DNA from: Litoreibacter roseus
GTDB taxonomy: Bacteria > Pseudomonadota > Alphaproteobacteria > Rhodobacterales > Rhodobacteraceae
Length of the DNA: 64,000 bases
Reading direction: 5' to 3'
NCBI RefSeq assembly: GCF_009811795.1
Contig: NZ_BLJE01000002.1
Span: 868,001 to 932,000 of the forward strand
Under the pieces are notes generated by a model. It ran no database searches, was not told the origin of the DNA, and saw nothing but the letters and a program-made list of their open reading frames with translations. A program made the translations under genes and the position numbers. Every line of letters begins with the position of its first letter. Position 1 is the first letter of the stretch. Below are positions 1 to 8,328 of the stretch, piece by piece.

Positions 1-1
1 A

Positions 2-169
2 CACACGCTTGCAATGACATGCGCGGGGGGTGCCATTGCCGCGCTTATCTATGTGTGGTTGGGACTCAAGTTCTTGAGCAGGACATGGTTCAACCTCGAT
101 TTGGTGTGGGCTCTGAGCCTCATCGCAGTTGGGATACTCGGTGCAAGCACCGCGTATTTCGGCCACTGA
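2..169 (+). CDS. C-terminal fragment of a membrane protein
   Basis: An open frame enters from the left edge and ends at a TGA at 167-169, leaving 55 residues. It holds two hydrophobic stretches (about residues 8-25 and 34-52) joined by a short polar loop with K, R and D, as in the last two helices of a polytopic membrane protein. The start and most of the gene lie outside the window, so no family can be named. The 156 bases between this stop and the next gene show no further coding signal. Confidence 0.55.
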   Translation, partial: HTLAMTCAGGAIAALIYVWLGLKFLSRTWFNLDLVWALSLIAVGILGASTAYFGH

Positions 170-325
170 AGCCGATGCTAAGGCCACGTCGCAGGTGATG
201 GCATTAGCCAGCTGTGGGGGTAAGAAGTCCCCTCAACTGAGCTGCTCGATGATACTGCGCGCTAGTTTAGAATATCATTCTCGCAGTGGTTTGGCACACA
301 ACAGGGTGGCTGGTGTGCCGACGCA

Positions 326-1231
326 CTATGAGGTCAGCGGTGGCCTGTCGTTCACGTATTTCTCGAAAAAGTCCGAGAATGTCGCGACGCGTAGGGGCAA
401 TTTCTCATACGGTGGATAATACAGCGTCAGCCACAGTTCTGTCGGCTGCCAATCGGGCAGCACGCGGATCAGGGAGCCATTCCGCAGATTTTCCTCAACG
501 AGAAATTCTGGTAGAAGCGCGACACCCTCGCCATCAACGGCCAACGCGCGCAGCATATCGCCGCTGTTGGAGCTAAATGTCGATCCTGCAACAAGCGTTC
601 GCGTGCTCTGATCCTTTGACAATGTCCACGTCTCGGTAAGACCACTTTCCGCATAAGCCAGACAGGCCAGCTTGGACAGGTCGTCGGGCATTTGCAGCTT
701 CGTGCGTTTCTCCAGATATTTGGGGCTTGCAATCAAGCAACGTGGAACAGGACAAATCTTGCGCCATATGGTGGATTTGTCTGTTGGCGCCGTCGAGATC
801 CGGATGGCCAAATCAAACGCACCCGACAGGATATCGACGAAATGATCGCTCAGGTTCAGTGAGATATGGGTGGCTGGATGCAAGCTTCTGAATTGTCGAA
901 CAGCGTCGGGCAACAACCGCAACCCCATGGACAGCGGAGCGCTGATCCGGATCAGGCCGGACGTGATCCCGTCCTCTTCTCGGACAGCTTCGGATGCCGC
1001 ATCGAAAGCCAATACCAATGGTTTAACCCGCGCCGCGTAGACCGCCCCAGCAGACGTAAGGGACACTTTCCGCGTAGTCCGCAGCAGCAACTGAACCCCA
1101 AGTTCTGCCTCCAGCCCGGCGATAGCCCTTGTCACGGATGCAGGTGTCATCGACAGGAGTCGTGCCGCGGCTGAGAAGCTCTGCTCTTCTGCCACGGTCA
1201 GAAACACTTTTAGGGTCGCAACATCCGACAT
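326..1231 (-). CDS. LysR-family transcriptional regulator
   Basis: This 301-residue protein has the LysR layout: an N-terminal winged helix-turn-helix (residues 1-60, with the FSAAARLLSMTPASVTRAI recognition region) and a periplasmic-binding-like effector domain from about residue 90. It is transcribed away from the mhqO-like gene at 1373 across a 141-bp gap, the usual arrangement of a LysR activator with its target. The targets look like quinone or aromatic-electrophile detoxification genes, so an aromatic inducer is plausible, but that is inference. The start at 1231 keeps the complete helix-turn-helix. Confidence 0.9.
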   Translation of the reverse strand: MSDVATLKVFLTVAEEQSFSAAARLLSMTPASVTRAIAGLEAELGVQLLLRTTRKVSLTSAGAVYAARVKPLVLAFDAASEAVREEDGITSGLIRISAPLSMGLRLLPDAVRQFRSLHPATHISLNLSDHFVDILSGAFDLAIRISTAPTDKSTIWRKICPVPRCLIASPKYLEKRTKLQMPDDLSKLACLAYAESGLTETWTLSKDQSTRTLVAGSTFSSNSGDMLRALAVDGEGVALLPEFLVEENLRNGSLIRVLPDWQPTELWLTLYYPPYEKLPLRVATFSDFFEKYVNDRPPLTS

Positions 1232-1237
1232 CCAATT

Positions 1238-1250
1238 ATTATTTCATAAT
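1238..1250. promoter_or_regulatory. AT-rich palindrome in the LysR/mhqO intergenic region
   Basis: ATTAT-TTC-ATAAT is a perfect inverted repeat 6 bp upstream of the LysR start codon, inside the divergent promoter region (1232-1372). LysR proteins bind AT-rich dyads of this general kind, so autoregulation here is possible. No footprint or second copy supports it. Confidence 0.35.
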
Positions 1251-1372
1251 ATGCAATAAACTTCGAACAACTATACGTATTCTCTTTTGCAAAGAAGATG
1301 CCATTTTTTGACCAAGCCAATTGTTCATAGGCGCTCGCACAATAGCTTTTGGGCGCTGGAAAGAGAGAAGCA

Positions 1373-2305
1373 ATGCTTAAAGAGATCAAAGGACTGCATC
1401 ACGTCACTTCCATGGCAGCCGACGCCCAAGAGAACAGTGACTTCTTCACCAAAACGCTGGGACTGCGACGCGTAAAGAAGACCGTCAACTTCGACGCGCC
1501 GGATGTGTACCACCTCTACTATGGGGACGAGCACGGTACGCCGGGCTCAGTGATGACCTATTTCCCGTTTCCTCACATCACGAAGGGCAAACCGGGTGTC
1601 GGTGAGGTCGGCGAAACAACATTTGCCGTCCCGAAGGGGGCGACTGGGTTCTGGAAAGAGCGATTGGTTGAGCATGGTGTAACCGGGCTCGCCCAAGCGG
1701 ATCGGTTTGGTGAGACACGGCTGATGTTTGACGGGCCGGATGGTGACGGGTTTGCGCTGGTGGAGGTGGATGATGATGAACGTGCGCCTTGGACGGGCAA
1801 TGGTGTTGGTTCTGCAGAAGGCATCCATGGGTTCCACGGGGCAAGCATGCGCTTGCGGAATGATGGCGGAACGGATGAGCTGCTCAAATTCATGGGGTAT
1901 GAGAAGGTCGACACGGACGGCGACATCACCCGTTATGCGATTGACGGTGGGAACGGCGCCGATGTCATCGATGTTGATCTGAAGCCAGACGCTGCTGACG
2001 CCCACCAAGGGGCGGGGTCCGTTCATCATATCGCCTTCGCTGTCGAAGATCGTGCGGCGCAGCTGAATGTCCGCAAGGCGCTGATCGACACAGGATATCA
2101 AGTCACGCCCGTTATCGACCGTGATTACTTTTGGGCAATCTATTTTAGAACGCCAGGCGGTGTCCTCTTCGAGGTTGCAACGAACGAACCTGGATTTGAT
2201 CGCGACGAAGACCCGGCGCATCTGGGCGAAGCGCTCAAGCTGCCCTCGCAACATGAACCACTCCGGGATCGGCTTGAGAAACATCTGAGCCCAATTGTCG
2301 ACTGA
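1373..2305 (+). CDS. Ring-cleaving dioxygenase of the VOC/glyoxalase fold (MhqO-like)
   Basis: The protein has 310 residues and two VOC halves, opening with GLHHVTSMAADAQ, where the first metal-ligand His lies; further metal-ligand candidates are in SVHHIAF and LFEVATNEP. This matches the MhqO/LinE-like extradiol dioxygenases that act on hydroquinones and catechols. The start at 1373 follows the purine-rich AGAGAGAAG; an in-frame ATG 24 bp upstream lacks such a site. An esterase gene follows 51 bp downstream. In Bacillus, mhqO and mhqD are paired in the same way, which supports a role in quinone resistance. Confidence 0.85.
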   Translation: MLKEIKGLHHVTSMAADAQENSDFFTKTLGLRRVKKTVNFDAPDVYHLYYGDEHGTPGSVMTYFPFPHITKGKPGVGEVGETTFAVPKGATGFWKERLVEHGVTGLAQADRFGETRLMFDGPDGDGFALVEVDDDERAPWTGNGVGSAEGIHGFHGASMRLRNDGGTDELLKFMGYEKVDTDGDITRYAIDGGNGADVIDVDLKPDAADAHQGAGSVHHIAFAVEDRAAQLNVRKALIDTGYQVTPVIDRDYFWAIYFRTPGGVLFEVATNEPGFDRDEDPAHLGEALKLPSQHEPLRDRLEKHLSPIVD

Positions 2306-2356
2306 CGCGACGGTGGGGTGGCTTGCTGCCCCATCAGCCTAAAAAGGGGATTTCTG

Positions 2357-2965
2357 ATGAAGCAAGATGCTTATCTGAGTAGAGAAAAAGCGCCGGAAGA
2401 CGATGCGCCGCTTGTGTTTGCGTTTCACGGAACGGGTGGCGATGAGAACCAGTTTTTTGGGTTGGTGGAGCAGTTGATGCCCTGTGCGGGAATTGTGTCC
2501 CCTCGGGGCGATGTGTCCGAGCAGGGGGCCAATCGGTTTTTTAAGCGAACCGGCGAAGGTGTGTATGACATGTCTGATCTGCACCACAGAACTGAAAAGA
2601 TGACGGACTTCATTCGCGACCGTGTAGGCAGAGCAGGGCCGCGCCCTGTTTACGGCATAGGATATTCGAATGGCGCGAATATTCTGGCATCCGTTGCATT
2701 GGCATATCCGGAGATGTTTGATCGGATTGCCCTGCTGCATCCACTTATTCCATGGACGCCTGAGCCCGTTTCGGATTTGGCCGGGCGCCGTGTGCTAATC
2801 ACTGCGGGTCAGAGCGACCCGATTTGCCCATGGCCCCTCTCGGGGGCGCTGATTTCATATTTTCAAGACCAGGAAGCGGATGTCACGTCAGCGGTTCATG
2901 AGGGTGGACATGAGATTCGGCCGATGGAGCTAGAGGCGCTTGGAGACTTCCTGAATGCGTCTTGA
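2357..2965 (+). CDS. Phospholipase/carboxylesterase-family hydrolase (MhqD-like)
   Basis: This 202-residue cytoplasmic alpha/beta hydrolase has an oxyanion-side HGTGG motif (24-28), nucleophile elbow GYSNG with Ser104, acid Asp154 in QSDPICPW and base His185 in EGGHEI. Length and motifs match the small carboxylesterases that include MhqD. The start at 2357 is preceded by AAAAAGGGG; an upstream in-frame start at 2318 would add 13 residues of poor quality. It is probably co-transcribed with the dioxygenase upstream, acting on ester or lactone products of quinone metabolism. The substrate is inferred. Confidence 0.85.
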   Translation: MKQDAYLSREKAPEDDAPLVFAFHGTGGDENQFFGLVEQLMPCAGIVSPRGDVSEQGANRFFKRTGEGVYDMSDLHHRTEKMTDFIRDRVGRAGPRPVYGIGYSNGANILASVALAYPEMFDRIALLHPLIPWTPEPVSDLAGRRVLITAGQSDPICPWPLSGALISYFQDQEADVTSAVHEGGHEIRPMELEALGDFLNAS

Positions 2966-3133
2966 GAGATAGCGCGGCATTCGCTCTTTACCGAGCTTGC
3001 AGCGCTGAATTCGTGTCGTTTTTTAATCATTCCGTCGTTTTTACATCTCTGGTCCGCCCTTTTCCTGCCGTATTTCAGCCGAGAAATCACCCAAGTTCTC
3101 GGCAATAATCCGCTTGAGGTAAGGGGATAAGAC

Positions 3134-3403
3134 ATGATTTTTGCAATATATAAGAAGTTTCAACTCTTCTGGTTCGGCTTTTCTGTGTCAGCCAGTGCGC
3201 TTGTGTACGCTGGTATGTCCGCAGGGAGTTTTACGTACCAAGATATTCAAACGGGGATGAGCGATATGACGGCTGATTATCTGGCCGAAAATCCTGATGC
3301 GGCGAGCGGTATCTCTGGATACGTGCGCAGTCTGATGAGCCAAGAGAATGCAGCGCTCGTGGAGCCTGCTCAGGGATCTCGCCTTCCGGTCATCCTGAAC
3401 TGA
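3134..3403 (+). CDS. Small predicted membrane-anchored protein
   Basis: An 89-residue ORF with a good ribosome site (GAGGTAAGGGG, 3115-3127). Residues 1-32 hold a positively charged start (YKKF) and a hydrophobic segment, a signal anchor or signal peptide. The rest is polar, with no motif I recognise. It converges on mipZ, with stops 1 bp apart. Codon use and the ribosome site suggest a real gene, but no family is evident. Confidence 0.55.
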   Translation: MIFAIYKKFQLFWFGFSVSASALVYAGMSAGSFTYQDIQTGMSDMTADYLAENPDAASGISGYVRSLMSQENAALVEPAQGSRLPVILN

Positions 3404-3404
3404 T

Positions 3405-4217
3405 CTAGAAATCGATAGATACGCCCGGCAGTTTCAAGGCGCGAACGAGTTCGCGGACCTCTTGCCGGGCGGCAATGTTGGAGATGTTGAGGTTCTTCAC
3501 CCCGATATCTGCCAGATCCAGCAGGGTAAGGCCCCGTGGAAACAACTCCCGAAAAATGACCCGCTCGGAGAAACCCGGTGCTACGCGAAATCCAATGCGC
3601 TTCGCCAAAGATTCCACTGCGTCGGTGATCTTCTTCTTGTTGTGCATCCGCTGCGTACCAACACGGTTGCGCACGACGATCCAGTCCATTGGTTTCAGCC
3701 CGGCTTGCGCGCGCAACTGTCGGGCGGACCACACCATTTCCGAATAGACTGATGGACCGATGATTTTTTGGCTCTCGGGTTCGATCCGGGCCAATAGATC
3801 AAAGTCTATGAAACTGTCATTCAGGGGCGTGACAAGGGTATCGGCAAGTGAATGGGCGACCTGAGACAGGCGTGTATGCGAACCGGGACAGTCGATCACG
3901 ATAAAATCGTAACTGCCCTCCATCGCGGCCACCGCTTCCGTCAGCCTGCGGTCGTAGACATTTTCGCCCTCGGCAAGATCAGCGGGAGCGATCTCAGGCA
4001 ATTCGACGATATCCGGGACTGCCAAGCTCAGTTTATGCTTCTCGGATTGTGAGATGCGGTTTTCGCAGTAACGCGAAAAGCTGCGCTGGCGAAGGTCCAG
4101 ATCAAGCGCGCCTACTGAAAACCCCATGCGCACCAGCGCAGTCGTCACATGCATGCAATTGGTCGACTTGCCAGAGCCACCCTTTTCGTTGCCAAACACG
4201 ATGATGTGGGATGCCAT
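3405..4217 (-). CDS. mipZ: Division-plane positioning ATPase MipZ
   Basis: This 270-residue ParA/MinD-type P-loop ATPase begins with the deviant Walker A GNEKGGSGKST (residues 9-19), which contains the signature first lysine. DLDLRQRSFSRY and the family-typical FIVIDCPGSHTRLS segment identify the MipZ branch rather than chromosome-partitioning ParA. In Caulobacter and relatives MipZ dimers form a gradient from the ParB-bound poles and block FtsZ assembly away from midcell. It sits alone after the rpmE terminator, facing the same way as the ribosomal operon. Confidence 0.92.
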   Translation of the reverse strand: MASHIIVFGNEKGGSGKSTNCMHVTTALVRMGFSVGALDLDLRQRSFSRYCENRISQSEKHKLSLAVPDIVELPEIAPADLAEGENVYDRRLTEAVAAMEGSYDFIVIDCPGSHTRLSQVAHSLADTLVTPLNDSFIDFDLLARIEPESQKIIGPSVYSEMVWSARQLRAQAGLKPMDWIVVRNRVGTQRMHNKKKITDAVESLAKRIGFRVAPGFSERVIFRELFPRGLTLLDLADIGVKNLNISNIAARQEVRELVRALKLPGVSIDF

Positions 4218-4349
4218 TGTCGTCTGCCTCTTGGACTTGCGCCCGCGTCAGGGCGTACAAAACCTATATGCTGTGGTTGGTTTCAGGTGAAGCGCTATCA
4301 GGAGGTGTTTGTATATTTCCTGTGGGTTCCGAAGCGTCAAAGGGACAAA

Positions 4350-4380
4350 TAAAAAGGGCCGCAGCACAAGCTGCGACCCT
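4350..4380 (-). terminator. Rho-independent terminator after rpmE
   Basis: Read on the minus strand, GGGTCGCAGC, a 4-nt loop and GCTGCGGCCC form a 10-bp stem with one imperfect pair, followed by five T. It lies 25 bp past the rpmE stop and closes the ffh-rpmE operon, separating it from mipZ. Confidence 0.88.
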
Positions 4381-4404
4381 AAGATCGAATACTGAAGAGG
4401 GGGT

Positions 4405-4626
4405 TTAGAAGCCCAGCCCTTCATACTTGTTTTTGAATTTCGAGACGCGACCGCCGGTATCCATCAGACGCTGGTTGCCGCCTGTCCAGGCCGGATGCAC
4501 GGAAGGGTCGATGTCCAAAGCCAGTTGGTCGCCTTCAGCGCCCCAAGTGGATTTCATCTGAACAACATCCCCGTTCGTCATTTTGACGTCGATGATGTGG
4601 TACTCGGGATGGGTATCTTTTTTCAT
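4405..4626 (-). CDS. rpmE: 50S ribosomal protein L31
   Basis: This 73-residue protein opens with KKDTHPEYH and carries the family-typical [11 protein letters not shown] segment near residue 42. It lacks cysteines, so it is the zinc-independent form of L31 common in alphaproteobacteria. It is the last gene of the rpsP-rimM-trmD-rplS-rpmE cluster, 12 bp downstream of rplS and upstream of a strong terminator. Confidence 0.96.
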   Translation of the reverse strand: MKKDTHPEYHIIDVKMTNGDVVQMKSTWGAEGDQLALDIDPSVHPAWTGGNQRLMDTGGRVSKFKNKYEGLGF

Positions 4627-4638
4627 GACATCCGCTCC

Positions 4639-5022
4639 TTACGCTTCAGCGCCAGCTTTGGGCTTGTAGTTGGTGACTTCCGCGATCCGGGCCGATTTAC
4701 CGCGGCGTGAGCGGAGATAGTACAGTTTCGCACGGCGAACGCGGCCGCGACGGACAACGGTTATGTTGTCAATGTTGGTGGAATGCAGCGGGAACACGCG
4801 CTCCACACCTTCACCAAAGGAAATCTTGCGAACGGTGAACGAGCCGGCGATGCCGTCTCCGTTTTTACGGGCGATGCAGACACCCTCATAGTTTTGAACG
4901 CGGCTGCGCGTTCCTTCGGTCACTTTGTAACCGACGCGGATGGTATCACCCGCTTTGAAATCAGGAATGTCCTTCGCAAGTTCTGCGACTTGCTCGGCTT
5001 CCAGTTGTGCGATCAGGTCCAT
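4639..5022 (-). CDS. rplS: 50S ribosomal protein L19
   Basis: This 127-residue protein contains the L19 core ([10 protein letters not shown], near residue 25, and the [20 protein letters not shown] block), at the interface between 30S and 50S subunits. It has a short C-terminal Ala/Glu tail. It lies between trmD and rpmE, the conserved order. AAGGAGCG sits just upstream of the start, a near-ideal ribosome site. Confidence 0.97.
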   Translation of the reverse strand: MDLIAQLEAEQVAELAKDIPDFKAGDTIRVGYKVTEGTRSRVQNYEGVCIARKNGDGIAGSFTVRKISFGEGVERVFPLHSTNIDNITVVRRGRVRRAKLYYLRSRRGKSARIAEVTNYKPKAGAEA

Positions 5023-5073
5023 CTGACACGCTCCTTATTTTGCTCACGGTTGATCCGCGAAGTTGATGACACC

Positions 5074-5919
5074 TCAGAGCTCTTGGTCTTCACCCGGGTC
5101 CCTATTGTGACGCTCACAATAAGCCCGCCAGAGATCAGGTCGTCGTTCCTGCGTTAGCCTTTCGGCCATGCCCTGCTGCCAACGCGCGATATTGCCATGG
5201 TGGCCAGACAGAAGAACGTCCGGGATGTCATGGCCGCGCCAACGGCTGGGTTTCGTAAACTGTGGATGCTCAAGCAGGCCGTTCTGGAAGGATTCGTCTT
5301 CCGTGGATGCATGATTCCCAAGCACGCGCGGTATAAGCCGGACGGTTGCATCAATCAAGGCCTGCGCAGCGATCTCACCCCCGGTGAGGACGAAATCTCC
5401 CAGTGAAATCTCTTCTATGCCGTAGTGATCAAGCACCCGTTGGTCCACGCCCTCGAACCGACCACAGAGAAGTGTCACGCCTTCTGCCTCAGACCATTGC
5501 TGTGCTATGGCTTGCGTGAATGGCTTTCCGCGGGGCGACAGGTAGACCAGAGGCCATCGCTTCCGGTCCGGTGGTGTGCCTGATGCGGCGTGATCGAGCG
5601 CGCGTCCGACAACGTCAGGACGCAGGACCATACCGGCCCCGCCACCCGTCGGGGTATCGTCCACGTTGCGATGTTTACCTTCACCAAAAGGGCGCAAATC
5701 GATGGTCTCAAGCGCCCAGAGCCCTTCCTGAAGCGCTTTTCCGATCAAGGACGCCCCAAGAACGCCGGGAAAGGCTTCAGGGAAAAGAGTGATGATTTTT
5801 GCGGTCCAGGCCCCTTTCAATCGAGGCGTTTCACCCATCAGGTCGCGCGGCCGCGCGCTGGCGCTGATCGACAGACGTCCGTGGGATTTAGACCCTGTGC
5901 GTTTGGGCTGGTCAGCCAT
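5074..5919 (-). CDS. trmD: tRNA (guanine-N1)-methyltransferase TrmD
   Basis: TrmD transfers a methyl group from S-adenosylmethionine to G37 of tRNAs that read codons starting with C, preventing +1 frameshifts. The SPOUT knot motifs are clear: [18 protein letters not shown] and [11 protein letters not shown]. The chosen start (MADQPKRTG) gives 281 residues and overlaps the end of rimM by 8 bp; other in-frame ATGs at 5928, 5934 and 5964 cannot be excluded. The polar N-terminal 40 residues before [11 protein letters not shown] are an extension I associate with Rhodobacterales. Confidence 0.95.
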   Translation of the reverse strand: MADQPKRTGSKSHGRLSISASARPRDLMGETPRLKGAWTAKIITLFPEAFPGVLGASLIGKALQEGLWALETIDLRPFGEGKHRNVDDTPTGGGAGMVLRPDVVGRALDHAASGTPPDRKRWPLVYLSPRGKPFTQAIAQQWSEAEGVTLLCGRFEGVDQRVLDHYGIEEISLGDFVLTGGEIAAQALIDATVRLIPRVLGNHASTEDESFQNGLLEHPQFTKPSRWRGHDIPDVLLSGHHGNIARWQQGMAERLTQERRPDLWRAYCERHNRDPGEDQEL

Positions 5920-6424
5920 CGGCTTCATCGTCATCCGGAGGATCAGCAATGATCCGACCGACACCCAGATCGACCGTCGGCGCGGCCTCTTTGGTGAAGG
6001 GCAAGAGAAGACTCCCCTTCTGCCCCGGTCCGCGAATTTCGAGGATGTCGCCTGCGCCGTGATTCAACACTGCCGCGACCTTGCCCAGTTTGGCGCCCCC
6101 GGTATCCAAGACTTCAAGGCCAATCAGATCGGCGTGATAGAACTCATCATCCGGCAGGGCGGGCAGCAGTTCCCGATCGGCTGACAGCTTTGTCCCGCGC
6201 AATGCGTCGGCTTCGTCTTTGAACCGGATGCCAGACAAGCGCGCGGCGAACCCCCCCTTAATAGGGCGCGTGATTTTGACCGAATACTCCTTGCCCGCGT
6301 CATCGTAGAGCGGGGCGTAGATCGTAATATCTTCAGGGTTTGCACAGAAGGATTTGAGGCGAACCTCGCCTTTGACCCCGAAAGATCCCGCGATGGCGCC
6401 GACGACGATACGGTCGTTGCTCAT
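5912..6424 (-). CDS. rimM: Ribosome maturation factor RimM
   Basis: RimM (170 residues here) helps assemble the 30S head and binds S19. The N-terminal RimM domain starts [20 protein letters not shown], and a PRC-barrel follows from about residue 92 ([11 protein letters not shown]). The start at 6424 follows AGGAATTTCGG. Its ATG overlaps the TGA of the 49-residue small gene upstream as ATGA, so translation is probably coupled. Confidence 0.94.
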   Translation of the reverse strand: MSNDRIVVGAIAGSFGVKGEVRLKSFCANPEDITIYAPLYDDAGKEYSVKITRPIKGGFAARLSGIRFKDEADALRGTKLSADRELLPALPDDEFYHADLIGLEVLDTGGAKLGKVAAVLNHGAGDILEIRGPGQKGSLLLPFTKEAAPTVDLGVGRIIADPPDDDEADG

Positions 6425-6570
6425 TCCGAAATTCCTATGCAAATCAAGCGTGTCGGCTCCCACGCGCCGCCAGCATCGACGCAGCGATCCTTGACGCGCC
6501 CGCGTTCAATTTCGATGCCGCCGTAGAAGGCGAGACCGCACAGAACAAGGGTGATCGTACGCCGGATCAT
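6421..6570 (-). CDS. 49-residue small protein between the EVE gene and rimM
   Basis: An uninterrupted 50-codon frame starts with ATG at 6570, inside the EVE gene's stop (ATGA overlap), and ends with TGA at 6421-6423, overlapping the rimM ATG in the same way. The product has a basic start (MIRR), a short hydrophobic stretch (residues 5-18, containing one Cys) and a polar part with Cys30 and Cys45. It could be a signal-anchored or exported small protein. The double 4-nt overlap argues strongly that it is translated. I recognise no family. Confidence 0.7.
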   Translation of the reverse strand: MIRRTITLVLCGLAFYGGIEIERGRVKDRCVDAGGAWEPTRLICIGISE

Positions 6571-6977
6571 TGGGGCGTCATGGCCTTTGCCAGAACGGAA
6601 AAGTCGGTCCCGGAGATTTCGGAAATTGCAGTGTCCAAAGCGGCCCGGGTCTGGTCGGACAGGTCATCTTCGATGTCCCCGAGGGCGATGGGCGCTGACG
6701 GTCGGTAACTGCACCGGCGTACCCATGATTTGAATTTGGGGTGATCGGGCCAGTCGGATTTTTCTTCCGGTGTCTCGGATGTGACTTTTCCCATGGCGGT
6801 GAAGCAGTTCAACGCCGTGCCGCCGTGTGAGAGATGAGGCGAGAAATACGCCACATTGTCCCCTTTTTCGAGACTTTCCACCGGGGCGCGCTGACCGCCT
6901 GCGAACAGGCATACGCCCTCCGCGACAGCGGCCTGAACATAGTCATGTTCCGCGACCCCGATAAAAAATCTAGCCAT
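6567..6977 (-). CDS. EVE-domain protein (UPF0310-like)
   Basis: This 136-residue protein fits the PUA-like EVE fold: an opening beta strand (FFIGVAEHDYVQAAV), a KGDNVAYFSP core strand, and an FTAMGKV strand near residue 60, followed by a WVRRCSYRPSAPIAL segment like that of UPF0310 proteins. EVE domains bind modified bases in DNA or RNA. Its place between rpsP and rimM suggests a modified rRNA or tRNA rather than a restriction context; that is inference. It starts 9 bp after the rpsP stop and couples to the small gene downstream. Confidence 0.75.
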   Translation of the reverse strand: MARFFIGVAEHDYVQAAVAEGVCLFAGGQRAPVESLEKGDNVAYFSPHLSHGGTALNCFTAMGKVTSETPEEKSDWPDHPKFKSWVRRCSYRPSAPIALGDIEDDLSDQTRAALDTAISEISGTDFSVLAKAMTPQ

Positions 6978-6986
6978 CCGAAGGAC

Positions 6987-7400
6987 TTACTCTGCCGTTT
7001 CTTCGGCTGGTGCGTCCTCGGCCGGTGCCTCCTCTGCTGGCGCGTTTGCTGCGTCTTCAGCGGCTTTGGCTTTTTCGGCTTTCTCCTCGGCGCGGTCTTT
7101 GGCTTTCTGGCCGGGCTCGCCCTTCTTGAGGTTGGCGCGCTCTTTCTTGGGCAGGACGCCTGCGGCTTCGAGCATGCGGGAGATCCGGTCGGTGGGCTGT
7201 GCGCCCTGGCCGAGCCAGTACTGAACACGCTCCATATCCATTTTCACGCGCTCCTCGCTGTCTTTGGGCAGCAAAGGATTATACGTGCCGAGCTTCTCGA
7301 CGTAGCGGCCGTCACGGGGCATGCGGCTGTCAGCGGCCACGATGCGGTAGAAGGGGCGTTTCTTGGACCCACCACGGGCCAGACGTATTTTCATTGCCAT
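6987..7400 (-). CDS. rpsP: 30S ribosomal protein S16
   Basis: The first 80 residues are canonical S16 ([29 protein letters not shown]). After that comes a roughly 50-residue low-complexity tail rich in Lys, Ala, Glu and Pro, with repeats of [10 protein letters not shown]. Such tails are common on S16 in this order. The start is preceded by TAAGGAGAACATAAA, a strong ribosome site. Chorismate mutase lies 42 bp upstream in the same operon. Confidence 0.97.
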   Translation of the reverse strand: MAMKIRLARGGSKKRPFYRIVAADSRMPRDGRYVEKLGTYNPLLPKDSEERVKMDMERVQYWLGQGAQPTDRISRMLEAAGVLPKKERANLKKGEPGQKAKDRAEEKAEKAKAAEDAANAPAEEAPAEDAPAEETAE

Positions 7401-7442
7401 TTTATGTTCTCCTTAGATGGCTGTGTGCAGGCCAAGCGCCTG

Positions 7443-7739
7443 TCATTCCTTGATTTTCTTGTGGTTCTGTATGACTTCCCGAATGATGAAATTCAGAAAA
7501 GATTTCGCGAATTCCGGGTCGAGATCGGCGCGTTTGGCCAAGTCTTCGAGCCGGGCGATCTGCCGGGCCTCACGGTCGGGATCGGAGGGGGGCAGGTCGT
7601 GATCGGCCTTCAACCGGCCAACCGCCTGCGTGTGCTTGAAGCGCTCGCCCAGCGTGTAGACGAGGATGGCATCGAGCCGGTCAATGCTGTCACGGTGGTC
7701 TTTCAAAAGCTCCGCCGCCCGCGTGGCGATGTCGGTCAT
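7443..7739 (-). CDS. Chorismate mutase, AroQ class
   Basis: A stand-alone 98-residue all-helical chorismate mutase converts chorismate to prephenate for Phe and Tyr synthesis. AroQ motifs are visible: the IDRLDAILVYTLGERF helix, Lys in GRLKADHDLPPSDPDREARQ, and the C-terminal IIREVIQNHKKIKE helix. The start at 7739 follows GGGGGGTAGC; the longer form adds only MGGS. Its presence before rpsP is typical of Rhodobacterales. Prephenate may pass to the tyrC product encoded at 62967. Confidence 0.92.
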   Translation of the reverse strand: MTDIATRAAELLKDHRDSIDRLDAILVYTLGERFKHTQAVGRLKADHDLPPSDPDREARQIARLEDLAKRADLDPEFAKSFLNFIIREVIQNHKKIKE

Positions 7740-7757
7740 GCTACCCCCCAAAACGGC

Positions 7758-7801
7758 TTTCGGACTTTTGTCGGACTTTCATCGGACTTCCGTCGGACCC
7801 C
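7758..7801. repeat. Four imperfect 11-bp tandem repeats
   Basis: Four head-to-tail units of 11 bp share the core TCGGACTT or TCGGACCC (starts at 7758, 7769, 7780 and 7791). They fill most of the 73-bp gap between the GNAT gene and chorismate mutase, so they lie in the operon's RNA and end 18 bp before the mutase start. An 11-bp period is about one helical turn. Confidence 0.75.
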
Positions 7802-7812
7802 AAAAAAGCTAC

Positions 7813-8328
7813 TCATGCGGCGATCCCCGGTTGGGGATGAACCCAGACTTCACACTCCGGGTCGTGCGCGGCCATGTCGCCATGGAACCGAGCGCCCAGT
7901 TTGCCTGCCACGGCCTTGGACGCAGTGTTGTCGCGGTCGATGTAGCTGACGATCTGCGGCGCGACGAGCGTGTCCCAGCCCCATGCCAGAACGGTACGCG
8001 CGGCTTCGGTCGCGTAGCCTTGTCCTTGCGCAGCGGGAAACGTGTTCCAGCCTATTTCGAGCGCCTTCTGGTGCGGCGGATGGTGGAGCCCACACGCACC
8101 AACTACGCCGGTGCCGTTGTCGAGGATGAACCAGCCAAATCCCTTGAGATGCCAGTGCCCCATATCCCCCGCAAAGAGCGTCCACGCCTGCTTTGCATTA
8201 TACGGCCCGCCGGTGAAACGGGTCGCATCGGACGCATAGAAGTCGCGATAGCTGGGCCAGTCATCCATGGTCATCTGGCGCAGCGTCAGGCGCTCTGTCT
8301 CAAGCGTGGGGATGGTGATGGTGGTCAT
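7813..8328 (-). CDS. GNAT-family N-acetyltransferase
   Basis: This 171-residue protein belongs to the RimJ/RimL-like branch of GNAT acetyltransferases: ETERLTLRQMTMDDW at the start, the acetyl-CoA-binding region GQGYATEAARTVL near residue 102, and the late DRDNTASKAVAGKLGARF motif. The acceptor could be a protein N-terminus or a small molecule. Its start overlaps the NIPSNAP stop by 4 bp (ATGA), so it is part of the ffh operon. Confidence 0.88.
   Translation of the reverse strand: MTTITIPTLETERLTLRQMTMDDWPSYRDFYASDATRFTGGPYNAKQAWTLFAGDMGHWHLKGFGWFILDNGTGVVGACGLHHPPHQKALEIGWNTFPAAQGQGYATEAARTVLAWGWDTLVAPQIVSYIDRDNTASKAVAGKLGARFHGDMAAHDPECEVWVHPQPGIAA

Noticed and set aside
2290-2340. TGGGG/CCCCA arms between the dioxygenase and the esterase as a terminator
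   Set aside because: The stem is only 5 bp, there is no T tract, and the downstream gene appears co-transcribed.
6834-7949. 371-residue plus-strand open frame across rpsP and chorismate mutase
   Set aside because: It is antisense to several certain genes and shows low-complexity shadow composition.
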